This document shows, in pieces, positions 22,306 to 34,425 of a DNA stretch of 64,000 nt. A program made the translations under genes and the position numbers. Below the pieces are notes generated by a model. That model did not search any database and was not told the DNA's origin. It saw only the letters and a program-made list of their open reading frames with translations. The DNA comes from Anodontia alba (Eukaryota; Mollusca; Bivalvia; Lucinida; Lucinidae), in the NCBI GenBank assembly GCA_964016985.1, contig OZ024830.1, forward strand, positions 64,501,690 to 64,565,689, read 5' to 3'. Each line of letters opens with the position of its first letter. Position 1 is the stretch's first letter.

Positions 22306-23100
22306 TGACTTATATCTCAGCTATATTACCCCCTCCATTCAACTTTCGTCTTACAGAACAACCGACTGATGAAAAAAACAAGAAGAGGGTCTAGAAATTC
22401 ACATTGTGCCTCAGCACAGCGTTCACAGGGTGAAAGAATCTCCTACTGCAGCCCTTCAGCTTTTGAAATTCTTTTTCTTAAGATAATTGCAGCATAATGT
22501 AGAACTGATACAGCATTCGATTCAAAATCTACATCAGAGAACTGAGTTGCAGTATTCGTATTCATTGTTATCTTGGAAGGATTTTTCCAGCTGAAAATAC
22601 TTAAGACATGGGTATTAAGAGATAGAGCAACCCTTCCCCTGGAATAAACATCAGTTCATGCCAAATCTTTTTCACGGCTTTTTTGGCATCTGACTATGAA
22701 CAGTACATTATTTTGAACTTATGTTTACCAACGGATACATTATTTACTTTTCAAATTTCTATTCAGAGTGACCTCAAAATGATAATTCCAATGTACAATT
22801 TTCAGTTTCAATCTTTTCCTTAAAGTTTTCTTTAAAATGGCTATAACTTTCTTTTACTTGCTTTGCTCAGGCAGGGTTTTGAATACATTGTTCTTTCTTT
22901 CAGCAATATAAGTGACATGACACCTTTTATCTTGATGATACACTGCTTTATCTGCAACGAGATCGCCCTTTGAACTTAAGTTACAATATGGATATTCTGC
23001 GACAAACTGCATGCATGGCTGTTAACCAGTCATAGTTGGTAACTTTGCTTCCATCTTTAATTGCAGGAGGACTAAATGACGACTCCCTCTTCAATCGGTT
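22306..23100. other. Intergenic stretch, nothing recognised
   Basis: AT-rich sequence without a convincing frame. The last part (about 23080-23100) may be the decayed upstream part of the RT fragment. Confidence 0.35.
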
Positions 23101-23853
23101 TCAGGCTTTTGGCATTACTCGTATGAGGCGGAGTTTGTACAAAGTCTCCTCCAAGCAGGCAAGAAACACCTCGCACAACAATTCAATTTCACCTACAGAT
23201 ATATACAGTTGAACCTCGATAATTCAAACTCCAACAATTCAAAATTCTCAATAATTCAAACTCATTTTGAAGTCCCCACTTAAATATATGTATGCATTTT
23301 AATCCTCAATTATTCAAAGTCTCAATAATTCAAACAAAACTGTTAGGTCCCTTGGACTTTGAGTTATCGAGGTTCCACTGTAGATGATGTATTGTCTCTG
23401 AAAAACACAAAATTTGCAGAGTATTTAGAATTCATCTATCCACGTGAACTTGAAATAAAGGAAACAACGGAGACTGCAGCCTCCTCCTCCTACTTGGATT
23501 GGTATCTCTACATTGACAATGGAAAGCTTACTACTAGGCTTTACGACAAACGGGATGACTTCAATTTTCCCATTGTTAACTTTCCATTCCTGAGCAGTAA
23601 TATCCCTTCTGCATCAGCATACGGCGTTTACGTTTCATAGTTAATCCGTTATGCCAGAACCTGTTCAAATTATCAGGACTTCATGGAGCGTGGGAAAGTG
23701 CTCACTACAAAGTTGTTGAGCCAGGGGTATCAAAAAACCAAACTGGTAGCAACACTTAAGAAGTTCTATGGGAGACGTCATGATCTGGTCAATCCCTACA
23801 ATGTGGCAGTTTCCAGAATTGTTTCTGATGTTTTTGCCAGTGACGCGCCATAA
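23101..23853 (+). pseudogene. Reverse transcriptase C-terminal fragment, split by a MITE
   Basis: Before the insertion the frame reads ...YEAEFVQSLL... and ...FNFTYRYI (to 23205). After it the frame resumes DDVLSL (23383 on). Together they form RYIDDVLSL, the catalytic YxDD motif of a reverse transcriptase. The downstream part contains YPRELEIK, YDKRDDFNFPIVNFP, a SSNIPSASAYGVYVS block and KKFYGRRHDL. I know this series of motifs from RT-like repeats of molluscs and cnidarians, but I cannot place the element class. One nonsense codon (23638-23640, TAG in place of a likely CAG) breaks the frame. Reading through it, the frame ends at TAA 23851-23853. No endonuclease or N-terminal RT domain is seen upstream. 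Confidence 0.8.
23206..23380. mobile_element. 175-bp pogo/Tigger-like MITE, TA target duplication
   Basis: The ends CAGTTGAACCTCGATAATTC and (inverted) GAGTTATCGAGGTTCCACTG are complementary with small differences. TA flanks both (23204-23205 and 23381-23382). Termini starting CAGT with TA duplications suggest the pogo group (inference). The interior is AT-rich with repeated 'aataattcaaa'. Its removal together with one TA restores the RT frame exactly. Confidence 0.9.
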
Positions 23854-24118
23854 GTAGACTTCCCAAATTCCGGACATACGCTTGTACCGATATTTCTTTC
23901 GTTCAGGCCAATGGGCATGGTGGGCGAAGCTTGCTTACCAAGTAATGCTTACTATCGGCGGACGCTTGATTACACCCTTTATTCTGGGGTCCATGTCTGT
24001 TGGTCTGAACATTCTGATTCGTCATTCGTTTATGGATTTATGAGTTTGGATTACGGCTTAGGTACCATGACCGCAACTACATCTGACTATGAACAGCTGC
24101 ATGTGGTCGGGCCATAAT
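23854..24118 (+). other. 3' part of the RT-bearing element (non-coding or decayed)
   Basis: An open frame at 23911-24117 starts MGMVGEACLPSN and ends YEQLHVVGP. I have an impression of similar sequence downstream of related RT repeats, but I cannot confirm it, and I do not assign a function. Confidence 0.35.
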
Positions 24119-25199
24119 CGTGGTCCTGTTTGTGGTATTCTTGTCTTCAGATTGTCATTGAGCCTTTTGCGTAGTTTCATCACAGTGTTTGAGATTATAT
24201 ATGTTTCACTGGTGATGTTACACTGATGAGGTAGAGGATCTCTATGGAGACCGAACATATGTTTGTAATTTGGGACTGCATCAGAATTAATGGTGAGGTT
24301 TTGCATAAAAATGGTTTAAGCCCCACAGTAGTTTTTCATGTGACCGTTCCAACGCTGTTCCTCTGTTGCAGTTGTTCTTTGTTTATGCATCGGTGGTTTC
24401 AAATATGAACTCTAGGGAAGGCTGTGATTGTGGCATTTCCAGGATTTCTTCACACATTTTTGTATGCAATTCACTATCAACCTTTAGTATAGATAAGCCA
24501 AATAATTTGGAGTACAATGACGTACCACGTTTTCTGTAGCACTGCACTTTTCTCCACAAATAAAACATTTTGTTTTCATATGAAAATCAGTTTTAACTTG
24601 TGATCTTTTAAATTTTTGTCAGAATTTTCAGTATTTTTATACAATCTGTTTCTGTTTTAGGTGAATATCTAGTTACGGGACTTTTTGAGATATATTACTT
24701 GCTAAATTCAGCTTATTTGTTTCCAACTTTTCAATGTAAAATATGAAAATATGACACTTGAAGTACAATACTCTTAAATAGACATTATTTCTAAAACAAA
24801 CTAGGGTTTCCATAGCACCCGGAAGTGCCCTGTAACGGTAAAATGCCCAATCCCGTTACGGGGTAGTCCTTAACCTAAGCTATGACTTTCTTAATTCAAG
24901 CTGTATTTACGAGTTCTGAATAAGTATAAAATGCTTATACGGAGAAATTCTAATACTTATTAAATATCAAAAGAAATGTTTTTTACTTCAGGTTTTAATA
25001 CATAAAATGCATGAACGGTATGGACAATTATAAAAATAGTGAAATTTTGACAAAATTTGCCTGTGATTATCAAAAGGAATATTTTGTAAAATCACACTTC
25101 CTGTGGTTAACATGCCATTATGTATACTTCTGTTTAGTCATGAAAGGAACCCTAGTGGAAAATATTTCTGTTTGAAGTAATTCTTTTTTTACTAATCCT
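24119..25199. other. Intergenic stretch with one diverged R1 fragment
   Basis: Positions 24303-24450 contain R1-like blocks ('taagccccacagt', 'gaccgttccaacgc', 'gggaaggctgtgattgtggca'). The rest is unremarkable AT-rich sequence. Confidence 0.4.
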
Positions 25200-26310
25200 C
25201 GCTTTTTCTTCGAAAAGCGCGGATATTGTAATGCCCCACGTCTGTCCGTCCGTACGTCCGTCTGTAATGTCACACCATTGCTCCTAGACCATTTAAGCTA
25301 GATTCTCGAAACTTTCACAGGCAACAGCCATATGGATGAGAACTGGAGGAACACATTCGGAATTTTCATGTGACCCCTGGGGCAGGGCCAGGGCCAGGGG
25401 GTGTGGCCCCAAAGGTTCCAAAATTCAGTTTGTACCAACATAGTCATGTTGCATATCAAATCGAAGTTTATGAAGAGTAGAATACAGTGGTGCAAGAAAT
25501 TTGCCCTGGAGGCATGTCTGGGGATCACTAGAGGTCAAAAAGTAGGATTTTAGGTCCTTTTTTTATTGTCACCCAACTCCTCTTAGGCTTTTATAGCAAG
25601 AACCTTGAAACTGTCACAGGTAATAGCCCTATGGATGAGGACTGAAGGAACACATTCGGAATTTTGATGTGACCCATGGGGGCAGGCCAGGGGGATGTGG
25701 CCCCGAAGGGTCCAAAATCCATTTTGTACAAACGTAGTCATGTTGCATATCAAATTGAAGGTAATGAAGAGTAAAATACAGTGGTGTAAAACGTTTGCCC
25801 CGTGGGCATGTCTAAGGGTCATTAGAGGTCAAAAAGTAGGATTTTGGGTCCTTTTTTATTGTCTCTTGGTAGGCTTTTAGCTAGAACCTTGAAACTGTCA
25901 CAGGCCCAATGGATGAGGACTGGAGGAATACATTCAGAATTTTGATGTGACCCCTGGGGTCGGGGCCAGTGGGGTGTGGCCCCGAAGGGTCCAAAATTCA
26001 TTTTGTACAAACATAGTCACTTTGCATATAAAACTGAAGGTAATGAAGAGTAGAATACAGTGAGACAAAAAGTTTGCCCCGGGGGCATGTCTGGGGTCAT
26101 TAGAGGTCAAAATGTAGGATTTTGGGTCCGATTTTTTTATTGTCACCCAACTCCTCTTAGGCTTTTTTTAGCTAGAACCTTGAAACTGTCACAGATAATA
26201 GCCCAATGGATGAGGACTGGAGGAACACATTCGGAATTTTGATGTGCATGGAGATATGCGATGGCGCTGGCGTGGGGGTATGCGATGGCGCGCCATCGAC
26301 TTGCTCTAGT
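25200..26310 (+). repeat. Tandem array, ~290-bp unit, about 4 copies
   Basis: The block 'gaa(ac)ctgtcacagg' recurs near 25307, 25602, 25886 and 26178. Each is followed by 'atggatgaggactg', 'acacattcggaatttt', 'gtggccccgaagggtcc', 'catgttgcatatcaaa' and 'ggtcaaaaagtaggatttt'. The array opens with '(gtcc)gtccgtacgtcc' and closes in a 'tatgcgatggcgc' duplicate. The frames on both strands are repeat artefacts. Confidence 0.9.
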
Positions 26311-27483
26311 TTTCATTTGTAACGGATGGACAGTAGTAGCAGTACATGACAACCGTAACGCTAAAAATATAGAAACTTCAAGATGGCATTTAGGCAAGTT
26401 AAACATATATGTTTCAGACCCTTTTACTCTATTTCAGTAGATAAGGACTGCAGGACATATTTTACACTGGCAACAAAACAAGTGATCCAAACCCATAATA
26501 TGAACACATTTACAGACGGGGTTGCTATCCCTGAATTGGTATTAAATGCGAAAAAAAACAACTGATGATAAACCTGTTGATCAAACATAACTTTGGCATA
26601 TTATGTCAATTGACTTCCAAGCAATCCACAGGAAACTATAACTTCAACAAGGATTTACAACAAAATGTATAATCAAGAAAATAAACATGAAAATGTCTGC
26701 ACCGTTACACGCTAGAGTAACGGTGTGGACGTAAAAGGTAACGGTATAGACAGTAACGGTATGGACATTTCAGTATTCGTTATTAAAATTACACCTATGT
26801 CCCAATAGGCAGTGTGGTCTCCACATAACTCAGTTTATGTCATCCCCATTTAGGTCAAAATTGTTTCATATGAAAAAGATTAACGTTCACAAAAAATTAA
26901 ATGAATGGTGTGGACGCATAATAAAGGTAACATGCAAAGTTTTTCATTCCATAGTCATTTTTTCCTGATATTGTTATGTTTTTGGTTGGGTTTTCCCCTG
27001 TAAACTGTAAATCAGTAATAGAGTGTTGTTGACGCTCAACCATGTCCAATGCAAATGTAGGGGCTTCATGACAAGATCCAGATGAAGTTGTAACGGTATG
27101 GACATAACATCTAGGGACAGATCTTTAACTTGAATTTTGTAAGCAGTCAGAAATTAAATGTTTTCGAAAGGACTCTAAAAATAAACAAAAGATTATATAG
27201 TATTATTACGTATTCAAATGAATCTATTTTATTGGAAGGGTTCATTAATAAAAATGAAATGAAATTTGATTCTTTTTTACCTCCGGACATAATAACGTTA
27301 CATTGAATGTATAGGATACACTTTCTCAACACCTTGAATTTTCAAGTATCTTACTGTACAACATGACTGAAAATTTTACAACAATGAGGAAATAAATATA
27401 TTTATTACACAGCATGGAATTCGGAGTTTTTAATGAATACAACAAAAGCAGTACTCCCGGACACGAAATATGACGTTGAATAT
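26311..27483. other. Intergenic stretch with scattered TAACGGTATGGAC motifs
   Basis: Variants of 'taacggt(a/g)t(g/a)gac' occur near 25017, 26720, 26738, 26753 and 27092, with a weaker one near 26910. No frame or hairpin explains them. Confidence 0.4.
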
Positions 27484-27735
27484 TCACTCTTTTCTTGTTA
27501 TAAAAGGCATGGGAATAGTTCGATCTACATGCCTTATGGTAGCAGAGTTTGAGTTCGCCAAAGAAAGGTTATGGTCACTGGAAACCATTATCACTGGTAC
27601 TTCATCGGCCCGTTCCTCAATTGTCGACAATGACTGATTTCTTGGGTCTAGAACAGCCTTTTCTTTTTCTTTAAATTTTGACGCAATCAACTTATCTTCA
27701 CTAAACATTAGTTTTCTCCTTTTTGAAGAGTCCAT
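27484..27735 (-). CDS. Candidate 83-codon hypothetical ORF
   Basis: On the minus strand an ATG in a favourable eukaryotic context (A at -3, G at +4) starts MDSSKRRKLMFSEDKLIAS and the frame closes after FITRKE. The protein would be charged and hydrophilic, with a basic KRRK near the N-terminus that could act as a nuclear signal. It lies outside the repeats I recognise. No domain is recognised, and there is no clear promoter, splice donor or poly(A) signal. It could be a first exon, a short unknown gene or chance. I include it as weak. Confidence 0.2.
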   Translation of the reverse strand: MDSSKRRKLMFSEDKLIASKFKEKEKAVLDPRNQSLSTIEERADEVPVIMVSSDHNLSLANSNSATIRHVDRTIPMPFITRKE

Positions 27736-30700
27736 GTTGACTTTGGGAGACCCTAAAATGAGGGTCTGGATGGGGCGGGATGGGGGTGGGGTGGGGGAGG
27801 GGGCGGGAGTACCAAAAATCGCTAATCATTAAAATTGTAGCCCTTTAATTAGTAATCGATAAAGTTATTTTCACAAAAATCAATATGTTTTGGATTTTTC
27901 GGGCTTAATCGTTAAATTCTACATCACAAAAATCAGTAGCCACAAAAAGTTTAGGCCAAAAATCAGTAGTCAATAAAAAAAATAAGGCCATTAATCAGTA
28001 GTCAATAAACCCCATCCAAACCCTCAAAAATAACAGAATATTTTTTCTGGATCATCTTACCATACTTGTGCTAAATTGTAAAAAGCCCATTTTCTACCTG
28101 ATAATCTCTATGTTAATTTTTTTTATATATCTTTCGTGGATTTGCTGATCTATTTATTTAAAATGTAGCATTTAAGGGATAGAATTTCTGGATTTTTTTC
28201 TGGGAGAAATATGGTTTATTATTGCTATTTATTAGGATTTAAAAAAAAAGCTTTATCATTAATGACTCTGACCAACACATCAGAGCTTGAAGATCATTCC
28301 TCACTGTTCACATTTGAAGACTGTCATTTGTCCATTTATTCACGTATTTAGATAGGGTAAATGTTGAAATATGCCTGCATGTGTATAATGTACCTAACAA
28401 TGTTTTTCCCCAGAGGGGGTGGGATGGCAGGGATACCCTTGGGATTAGACAGAACAATTTCACTGCTCGCGGGAATTTGACAGAGAACTGAAAAATAGGA
28501 GTGGGATAGAACTGAGCTGGAACTTCTTCAGAAAAATAAGTGAAAAATCTAAAGCCCACTCACGGGATTTTTGACACAAAATTAGAACTCAAGGGTAAGG
28601 AATTAGCCATTTTTTTTCTAAATTATCTAATACCTGGAGGTGATTCCCCCACCCCGGGGCGTGTGTGTGTGTGTGAGGGGTGGGGGGGGGGGGGGACATT
28701 ATAGATGCATATTTATGGATACAAGTACCCTTTTGTTCTATATTTTGTTTCAAATAATTTATTTACAATGTTTACATAGTTTCAAATTTTCCCTCCACTA
28801 ACTTTGTTTTTCTGGGTCAGTATTTCTTATTTATTCTTGCATAAAATCCAATGAAGATAGCTGTTTGAAGCTATTCTTGAATGGACCAGAAGCCCTGTTC
28901 AAACAATAAAACCCATGTTCAAATCATGAAAATCACGTGCTGTTCGAACATGGATTTTGAACTTCTGATATCACAAGATGGGCCTTGCTTTGTTTAAGTT
29001 ACGTTGAGCGACGTAACGTTATCGCCCTGAACGTAGCATTTTAGAATTTTATGATGACGTCAGAGGGTCATTGCGCAACTGGCGTCATTGTAAACAACAC
29101 TCCAAACTATAACCGTCATGTTGGTTAGCCGTCGCATTTGAAGAGTTTATATGGAGCTTTGGGGCGTTTTCGTCACAATTTGTCATTGGAATTTAAGTTA
29201 TGCAAGAACAACGATCATCTATGGTTATTATTCAAATATCTTCCCTCGGAAGATATTTGAAAGGGAAGATATTTGAAAATTTGGCCTAGCGGCCTCGTGT
29301 TCAAACAGCTTCCTCGGGCAAATGTTATTGCATGAAAAAACATGGGTGATCCCTATATTATTCTGTCTGTTAACTAAAACTTGAATGCTGAAGCAAATCG
29401 AATTCCTGGAAAACAGAGGTTGATAAATGAAATTGCTTGCTATTCTGCCTGTCTTTTTAATTTCTCCTACTGTCGTTGGTCAGTCTTTACCAGCGTCAGT
29501 TCAGAAGCGATGAAATCGGATGGTGAGGGTAGGGGTATAAAACTGCATACTGTTCAATACTAGTTTAATATTTTTTACAGAAATTTGATTTTTGAGCGGG
29601 CCATGGTAACTGGTGTGTTGTTTAGATTAAACCCAAGTAAGAAATATCACTATAGTCATTTTGGGAACTTTTGTTACCTCTCATTACACCATGTTTACAC
29701 ATATCATAGAGCATAACATTGACTTTTTGACCCCCGATTTTGCCTTTTTTATATCTAAATTATGATTCTTTCTGTATCTAAATAAATAGTCTTGCCTGTA
29801 ATGAGTAAAGTCCAATCAAAATATACATTTTGTATGTATACTAGAACAACCAGAAGACGATTTAAGCTTCAAAAGCAGACTCTTATTATTTGGCGGTCAC
29901 ATTGGTGGCCATATTGGATTTCTTGGCTCGCCATCATATATGCCAGTTTCAGAAACTACAGACATCAGGAGGAAACATTTTGATATATGACAATTCTTGT
30001 TGTATGGGGCGGGAAGGTGGGGGCGGGGTGGGGGTACCCCTCGAAAGAGTGGACATTTTCTCTCATAGTCACCCTACCACAAATTCAGAATCTATTTACG
30101 ATCTGAATTTGAAGTCCAAATTTCTTCAACTTTTCAACTATTCAATTAATACTACCGCTGCAATTGTGGCGTTGGAAATTTGTGAGAAAAATATATTAAT
30201 AAGATAAAAAAGATCTTTCTAATTTGTTTAACGTTTGCAATGCTGAATAAAATAAGATGCAACACCTACTTCTAATTTCAGCTACTTGATCCAGGTTGCT
30301 GATAAAAAATTCTCATACTTAATGGCAAAAAGTGCAGATGCAGATCAGTTGGCTTCGAAGCCAACTGATCTTGATCTACACTCTTGAAAAAGGTAGGGCA
30401 TATTCCGATTTAGCAGGATGAGGATTAAATTTAAAAAATAAATGTAGCGCCGCTAATTTAGGAAGTCATTTACGATATCATTTCAGAAAGTAGTGCTCAT
30501 TTTGAAACAGTCCATGTTATAATTCTTTTGGCGACCCTCTGCGATAATAGTTAAACAATAACTAAGTTAGTTTTCATAGAACAGATTGCCTATGTTTGTG
30601 GTTCAAAGGTAATGGAAAACCTAAATGCAGGATTCGCTTCAAGAGACTTAAGTCAAATATGTGAACAATACAAATCTTTGTGTATATATGTATTATTAAA

Positions 30701-30924
30701 TAAACATGGCTGCAAAATGTGACTTTCATTTCTGCAGAAATTATTCTGTAAAATTGGATCCCAATGTAGCTGTATGATCATCCATAATTCATCACAATAT
30801 TTTTCTTATTACTACATACAAAGGTGAACGGGGTAAGTACCCTCAGCTTAAAGCAGGGCGGAGCCTGTCTTAGCACTAGCGAATCAGAGAGTATCCGAGG
30901 TTAAATATAATCCGCCTTCTTAAG
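27736..30924. other. Intergenic stretch with simple repeats and small palindromes
   Basis: G-rich tracts lie near 27765-27805, 28680-28695 and 30010-30035, and a (GT)n patch near 28661. A palindromic piece 'caaatatcttcc...ggaagatatttg' lies near 29233-29272. A hairpin of the GATCAG type ('agttggcttcgaagccaact') lies at 30340-30372. No gene is recognised. Confidence 0.4.
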
Positions 30925-31130
30925 TAGAATGGATGCACTTTCAGGGGAATGGACACACTTTACACTTTCAACTGTCAAAATACCTTACTTCCCTTTTTTT
31001 GAAAGGGGTCTTCTCTGAAAGGGGGCAAATTCTTTTCTTTTAGAGTAGAACTCTTTTCACAAGGGACTTGGTGTGCAGTAAAGCACACAGGAAGTTGTCT
31101 GCCATGTACAAAAATGGCGGTAAATCTAAA
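30925..31130 (-). repeat. Dispersed repeat family R2, inverted copy
   Basis: Read on the minus strand it shows 'ccgccatttttgtac', 'acaacttcctgtgtgctt', 'tctactctaaaag' and 'aaagaatttgcccc', the order seen at 49588 and 46050. Confidence 0.65.
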
Positions 31131-31289
31131 AAGTTTATCAATCCACTGAAAAAAAAATATTTAATTTATTGTGAATAAACAAAACAAGGCGATGCTTTAA
31201 AACATTTACATTTTGTTTTGTGCAGACAATAAGACGACTATTCTACTACACTGCAGCTGGTGTTAGCCCCGTGTGGCGGCGGTTGAACG

Positions 31290-31510
31290 TCATCCCGTAT
31301 ATCACCATAGTGCAGATTATATTTCATTTCCTTTGGGATCATTGTGCCCATTGTGGTATATTTGAAAATAGAGTTCTGCTCATGTATACGCTAGAGGCCG
31401 TAAGCAGTGTTGCGAACTTCATTACTGCTTACGAAGCGTCTCAATAAACCGAGACTCCCATTTTCTAATCCGTAGTGTGTTCTTTGTTTCTAAAGGCAAT
31501 CTGTCTGACG
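31290..31510 (-). repeat. Dispersed repeat R3, inverted partner of 11960-12240
   Basis: The reverse complement carries 'gattagaaaatgggagtctcgg', 'ctctagcgtatac' and 'ggaaatgaaatataat' in the same order as the copy at 11960-12240. Confidence 0.7.
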
Positions 31511-31863
31511 TTTATTGACATCTCATTCATTTCGGCGCCTTTAGAAATATTAAGACTTATTGTCTATGAAAAGTCGGTGAAATCGCTTTAAATCGGTACT
31601 GACATCCATCAAGAGTTCCAGTCATTAGTCTATAAAGTACAGCAAAATTGATAAATAAACAGACCGAACGCATGAACCTATTTTATCTGAAGGAGATATC
31701 AAGTGTCCGCAGAAGGTAAGCGTCTCTTCTTTGCAGAGGTAAATTATAGTGACAAAATAATTCAAATGTAAGATTCTCCGAAACTTTGGCGTAGGAGGTT
31801 CCTTACCCAATTTGTAAAAATCATGGTTAATTCAACCGTCTATACTGCCGAAAATCACTTATC

Positions 31864-32412
31864 TTTTCTCATCCGTTTGTGTCGGAGAGAACAGAATATA
31901 GTGTGAGAAATGCAGTCGATATTTCTGTCTTAAGTAGAAGAACTGAAATTTATTCTAGATCATTTTTCCCTCTTCCGTTGACTACTGGAATAAGTTACCT
32001 TTGTCAGTAAGAAGCGCCTACTCTCTCAGTGCTTTTAAACAATTACTTAAGAGATCTATGTTTAGGAGTCCTGAAATCCCAAACTATTTTGTTTCAGGCC
32101 AACGCATAAGTTCTGTCTATCATTGTAGAATAAGAAATAATTGTAGCAATCTAAATAAAGACTTATTCAATAATCATCTTAAACTAACGGCTGCATGTGA
32201 CTGTGGCTTTGAGAGTGAGGATGCTGAACACTACTTTTTTCTTATGTAATAGATTCACACAGCAACGGACTAGTCTATTCCAGGCCATCCGTAAATTTCA
32301 GCCTGTCGGTATACGTCTTCTCCTACATGGTTCTCCTGATCTCTCTGATGACGACAATGTTGAACTTTTTTCACACGTCCAACATTTTATGAAAGAAACA
32401 AATCGAGTTTGA
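31864..32412 (+). pseudogene. LINE reverse transcriptase C-terminus with terminal CxC...H...C motif
   Basis: Across three frames the sequence reads ...RTEYSVRNAVDISVL..., then YWNKLPLSVRSAYSLSAFK..., then CDCGFESEDAEHYFFLC... to a stop at 32410-32412. The WN(K)LP block and the closing cysteine/histidine motif are characteristic of the C-terminal ends of non-LTR retrotransposon proteins (jockey/CR1/I-type clades). Two frameshifts are visible: near 31958 in a T/C run, and near 32235 in a T-run just before the last cysteine. The 5' part of the element is missing, as is usual for truncated LINE copies. Confidence 0.75.
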
Positions 32413-32960
32413 TAAATCGAAAACTTAATTTACATACTATAAACATGTATGTAGCCTGTTACATCTATTAAAAAATTTATCGAAGCTTGGTTTGGTGACC
32501 CCCACTCACTACTCATCCTCCTTAGTTTCATTTTCGTTCTTGAAACTAGATTACTATAGAACTAATTATCTTATCATTATACTTTTTTACTGTTTTTTTT
32601 TTTCTATCTATTTTTTTTTTTTTCTTTCTTTAGCTCTACTTGCGATCGCTCAATGTTTTGTTGATTATAAATTAATTTTGTATGTATGTAAACACGCGAA
32701 CTCGGACTCTCCAGATACTGTATATTGTTTGATCCTATATAATATTTATATATTTATCTTCTTTCCTCTTTCTGTACTTTCTGTACTAGGATCTGGACAG
32801 TCGGAATTCTAGTGTCTACAAAATAAGATTTAATCAATGCCATAAACTTTGTATGTTATATTTTGTTTTGGGGAGGACCTTATCTAATGTTGTGAGAACT
32901 TGTAGTCCAACCCACTTGTTTTATGATTATTTGGCAATAAAATATGATTAAACTAAAACT
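32413..32960 (+). mobile_element. 3' UTR of the truncated LINE
   Basis: T-rich sequence runs from the RT stop to 'ggcaataaaatatgattaaact'. An AATAAA signal near 32937 and the A-rich end at about 32955 are consistent with a LINE 3' terminus; the exact boundary is not certain. Confidence 0.5.
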
Positions 32961-33344
32961 GTCTTTTAATGGCTTTACCAGGTCCTGAATCAATTATTTT
33001 AAATAATATTATTTTTGAGTTTCTATGGGATGGGAGGTCTAGGATAATACAATCAATGATGCTTAAACAATACTGTGAAGGAGGCTTTTGCCAAAGCTCT
33101 GAAAATTACATGGTTATGAAGGATTTTCAGAAAGAAAGCTGGTGGTAATTTTTTATGAAACAAGATAGAGATACTCAAAAATCGCTTTTTGTGGATCTGA
33201 ATATATAAAATTTGTTCTGACAACCATTAAAAATGATTGCTGAAAAGATGTCCTGAATGCTTTATTAAATCTTCAGTTGTTGTTAAATTTGGGTTGGGAT
33301 GATAATACTATTTATCAGACACCGATATTTTGTAATAAAAATCT

Positions 33345-33405
33345 AACTGTTGGGGTGGGGGGGGGGGGTGGGAAGCGGGGAGGGGGCGGGGGGGGGCAAT
33401 AGCTT
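33345..33405. repeat. G-rich low-complexity tract
   Basis: Nearly 50 bases dominated by G runs ('ggggtggggggggggg', 'gggcggggggggg'). Confidence 0.85.
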
Positions 33406-33419
33406 CTTTTATAAGTCAT

Positions 33420-33990
33420 GGTTCGAGCAAAATATCTCAAAACCTATTGAAGCTATAGCATTGAAACTTGGGAAATGGATTGGTAGTGATGAGAAGATGA
33501 CCTGATTGACTTTTGAATAAATTCTGAAAAATATTTCTTGAGTTATGGCCCTTTGTAAATTTGGGCATTTTTACATTGCACACTTTTTGATACACGGCTT
33601 ATTCTTTGAGCTGTGCATGCTAGGATTTTGAAGTTTCATGTATGGGTTCCTCATGAAAAAAAAAAAAAAAAAAAAGCTGACACGTATTTTTTTCTTGTCA
33701 GGATTTTGCCCATTTCCTGAGGTATAACCCTTTGAAAAAATATGGATGAAATCTTGTCAGCAAAAATTTCAAAAAGAATTGAAGTTAAGGCCTTGAAATT
33801 AGGTGAATAGTTTAAGCAGTGATAAGTAGATGTGACCTGATTAACTTCTGAATAAATTCTGAATAAATGTTCATGAGTAATGGCCCTTTGTAAATTTGGG
33901 CATTTTTACTTTTTTTAAAAGATATAACATGGTTTAAAGATTTATGGCCATTTTTTGTTGCATCTGCTTTAGCAAGCTGGGGCGACATAA
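33420..33990 (+). repeat. Two diverged tandem units of about 330 bp
   Basis: The blocks 'gacctgattgacttttgaataaattctga', 'atggccctttgtaaatttgggcattttta' and 'gaagctatagcattgaaa' recur around 33470-33590 and 33780-33920. A (A)17 run separates them (33656-33675). Confidence 0.7.
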
Positions 33991-34185
33991 GGATCACTTT
34001 CCGGCATTGTCACTAGCGTCGTTGGCGAGGGCATATTGCTTTTAGTTTGTCCTCAATAGTGCGAACACCGATGGCTCGTACCGCGGCTGATTCGAACTCG
34101 GTTTTGAGTCCCTACGAAATTCTTACGATAGCTCCAGAAAACAAATATTTTTACAAGCACATTTCTAGTTATCTTATTTGTGCTT

Positions 34186-34425
34186 TAAGGGGACTTGATA
34201 GACTTGATAGATTTTCTGCCATTGTTTACAAGGGGCTAACTTTTGTGACTTCTTGTTTGCTTTCCTGCGCACCAGTTCCCTTCTGATAAAGGTCTACTCC
34301 TAATGAAAGAAAATGGCTCACTTTGGGGCATATTCTCTTCTTTTAAGGTAGATTTCTGTTCAGAAGACAGGTTAAATAGTTTTGACAGTTGCCTCCCTTG
34401 AACGTGTTTCCATTCCCTTGAAACA
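34186..34425 (+). repeat. Dispersed repeat family R2, full-length copy
   Basis: It starts 'ggggacttgatag', then 'acttttgtgacttcttgtttgctttcctg', 'ggtctactcctaatg', 'gacagttgcctcccttgaa' and 'attcccttgaa'. This is the complete order of the family. Confidence 0.7.
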
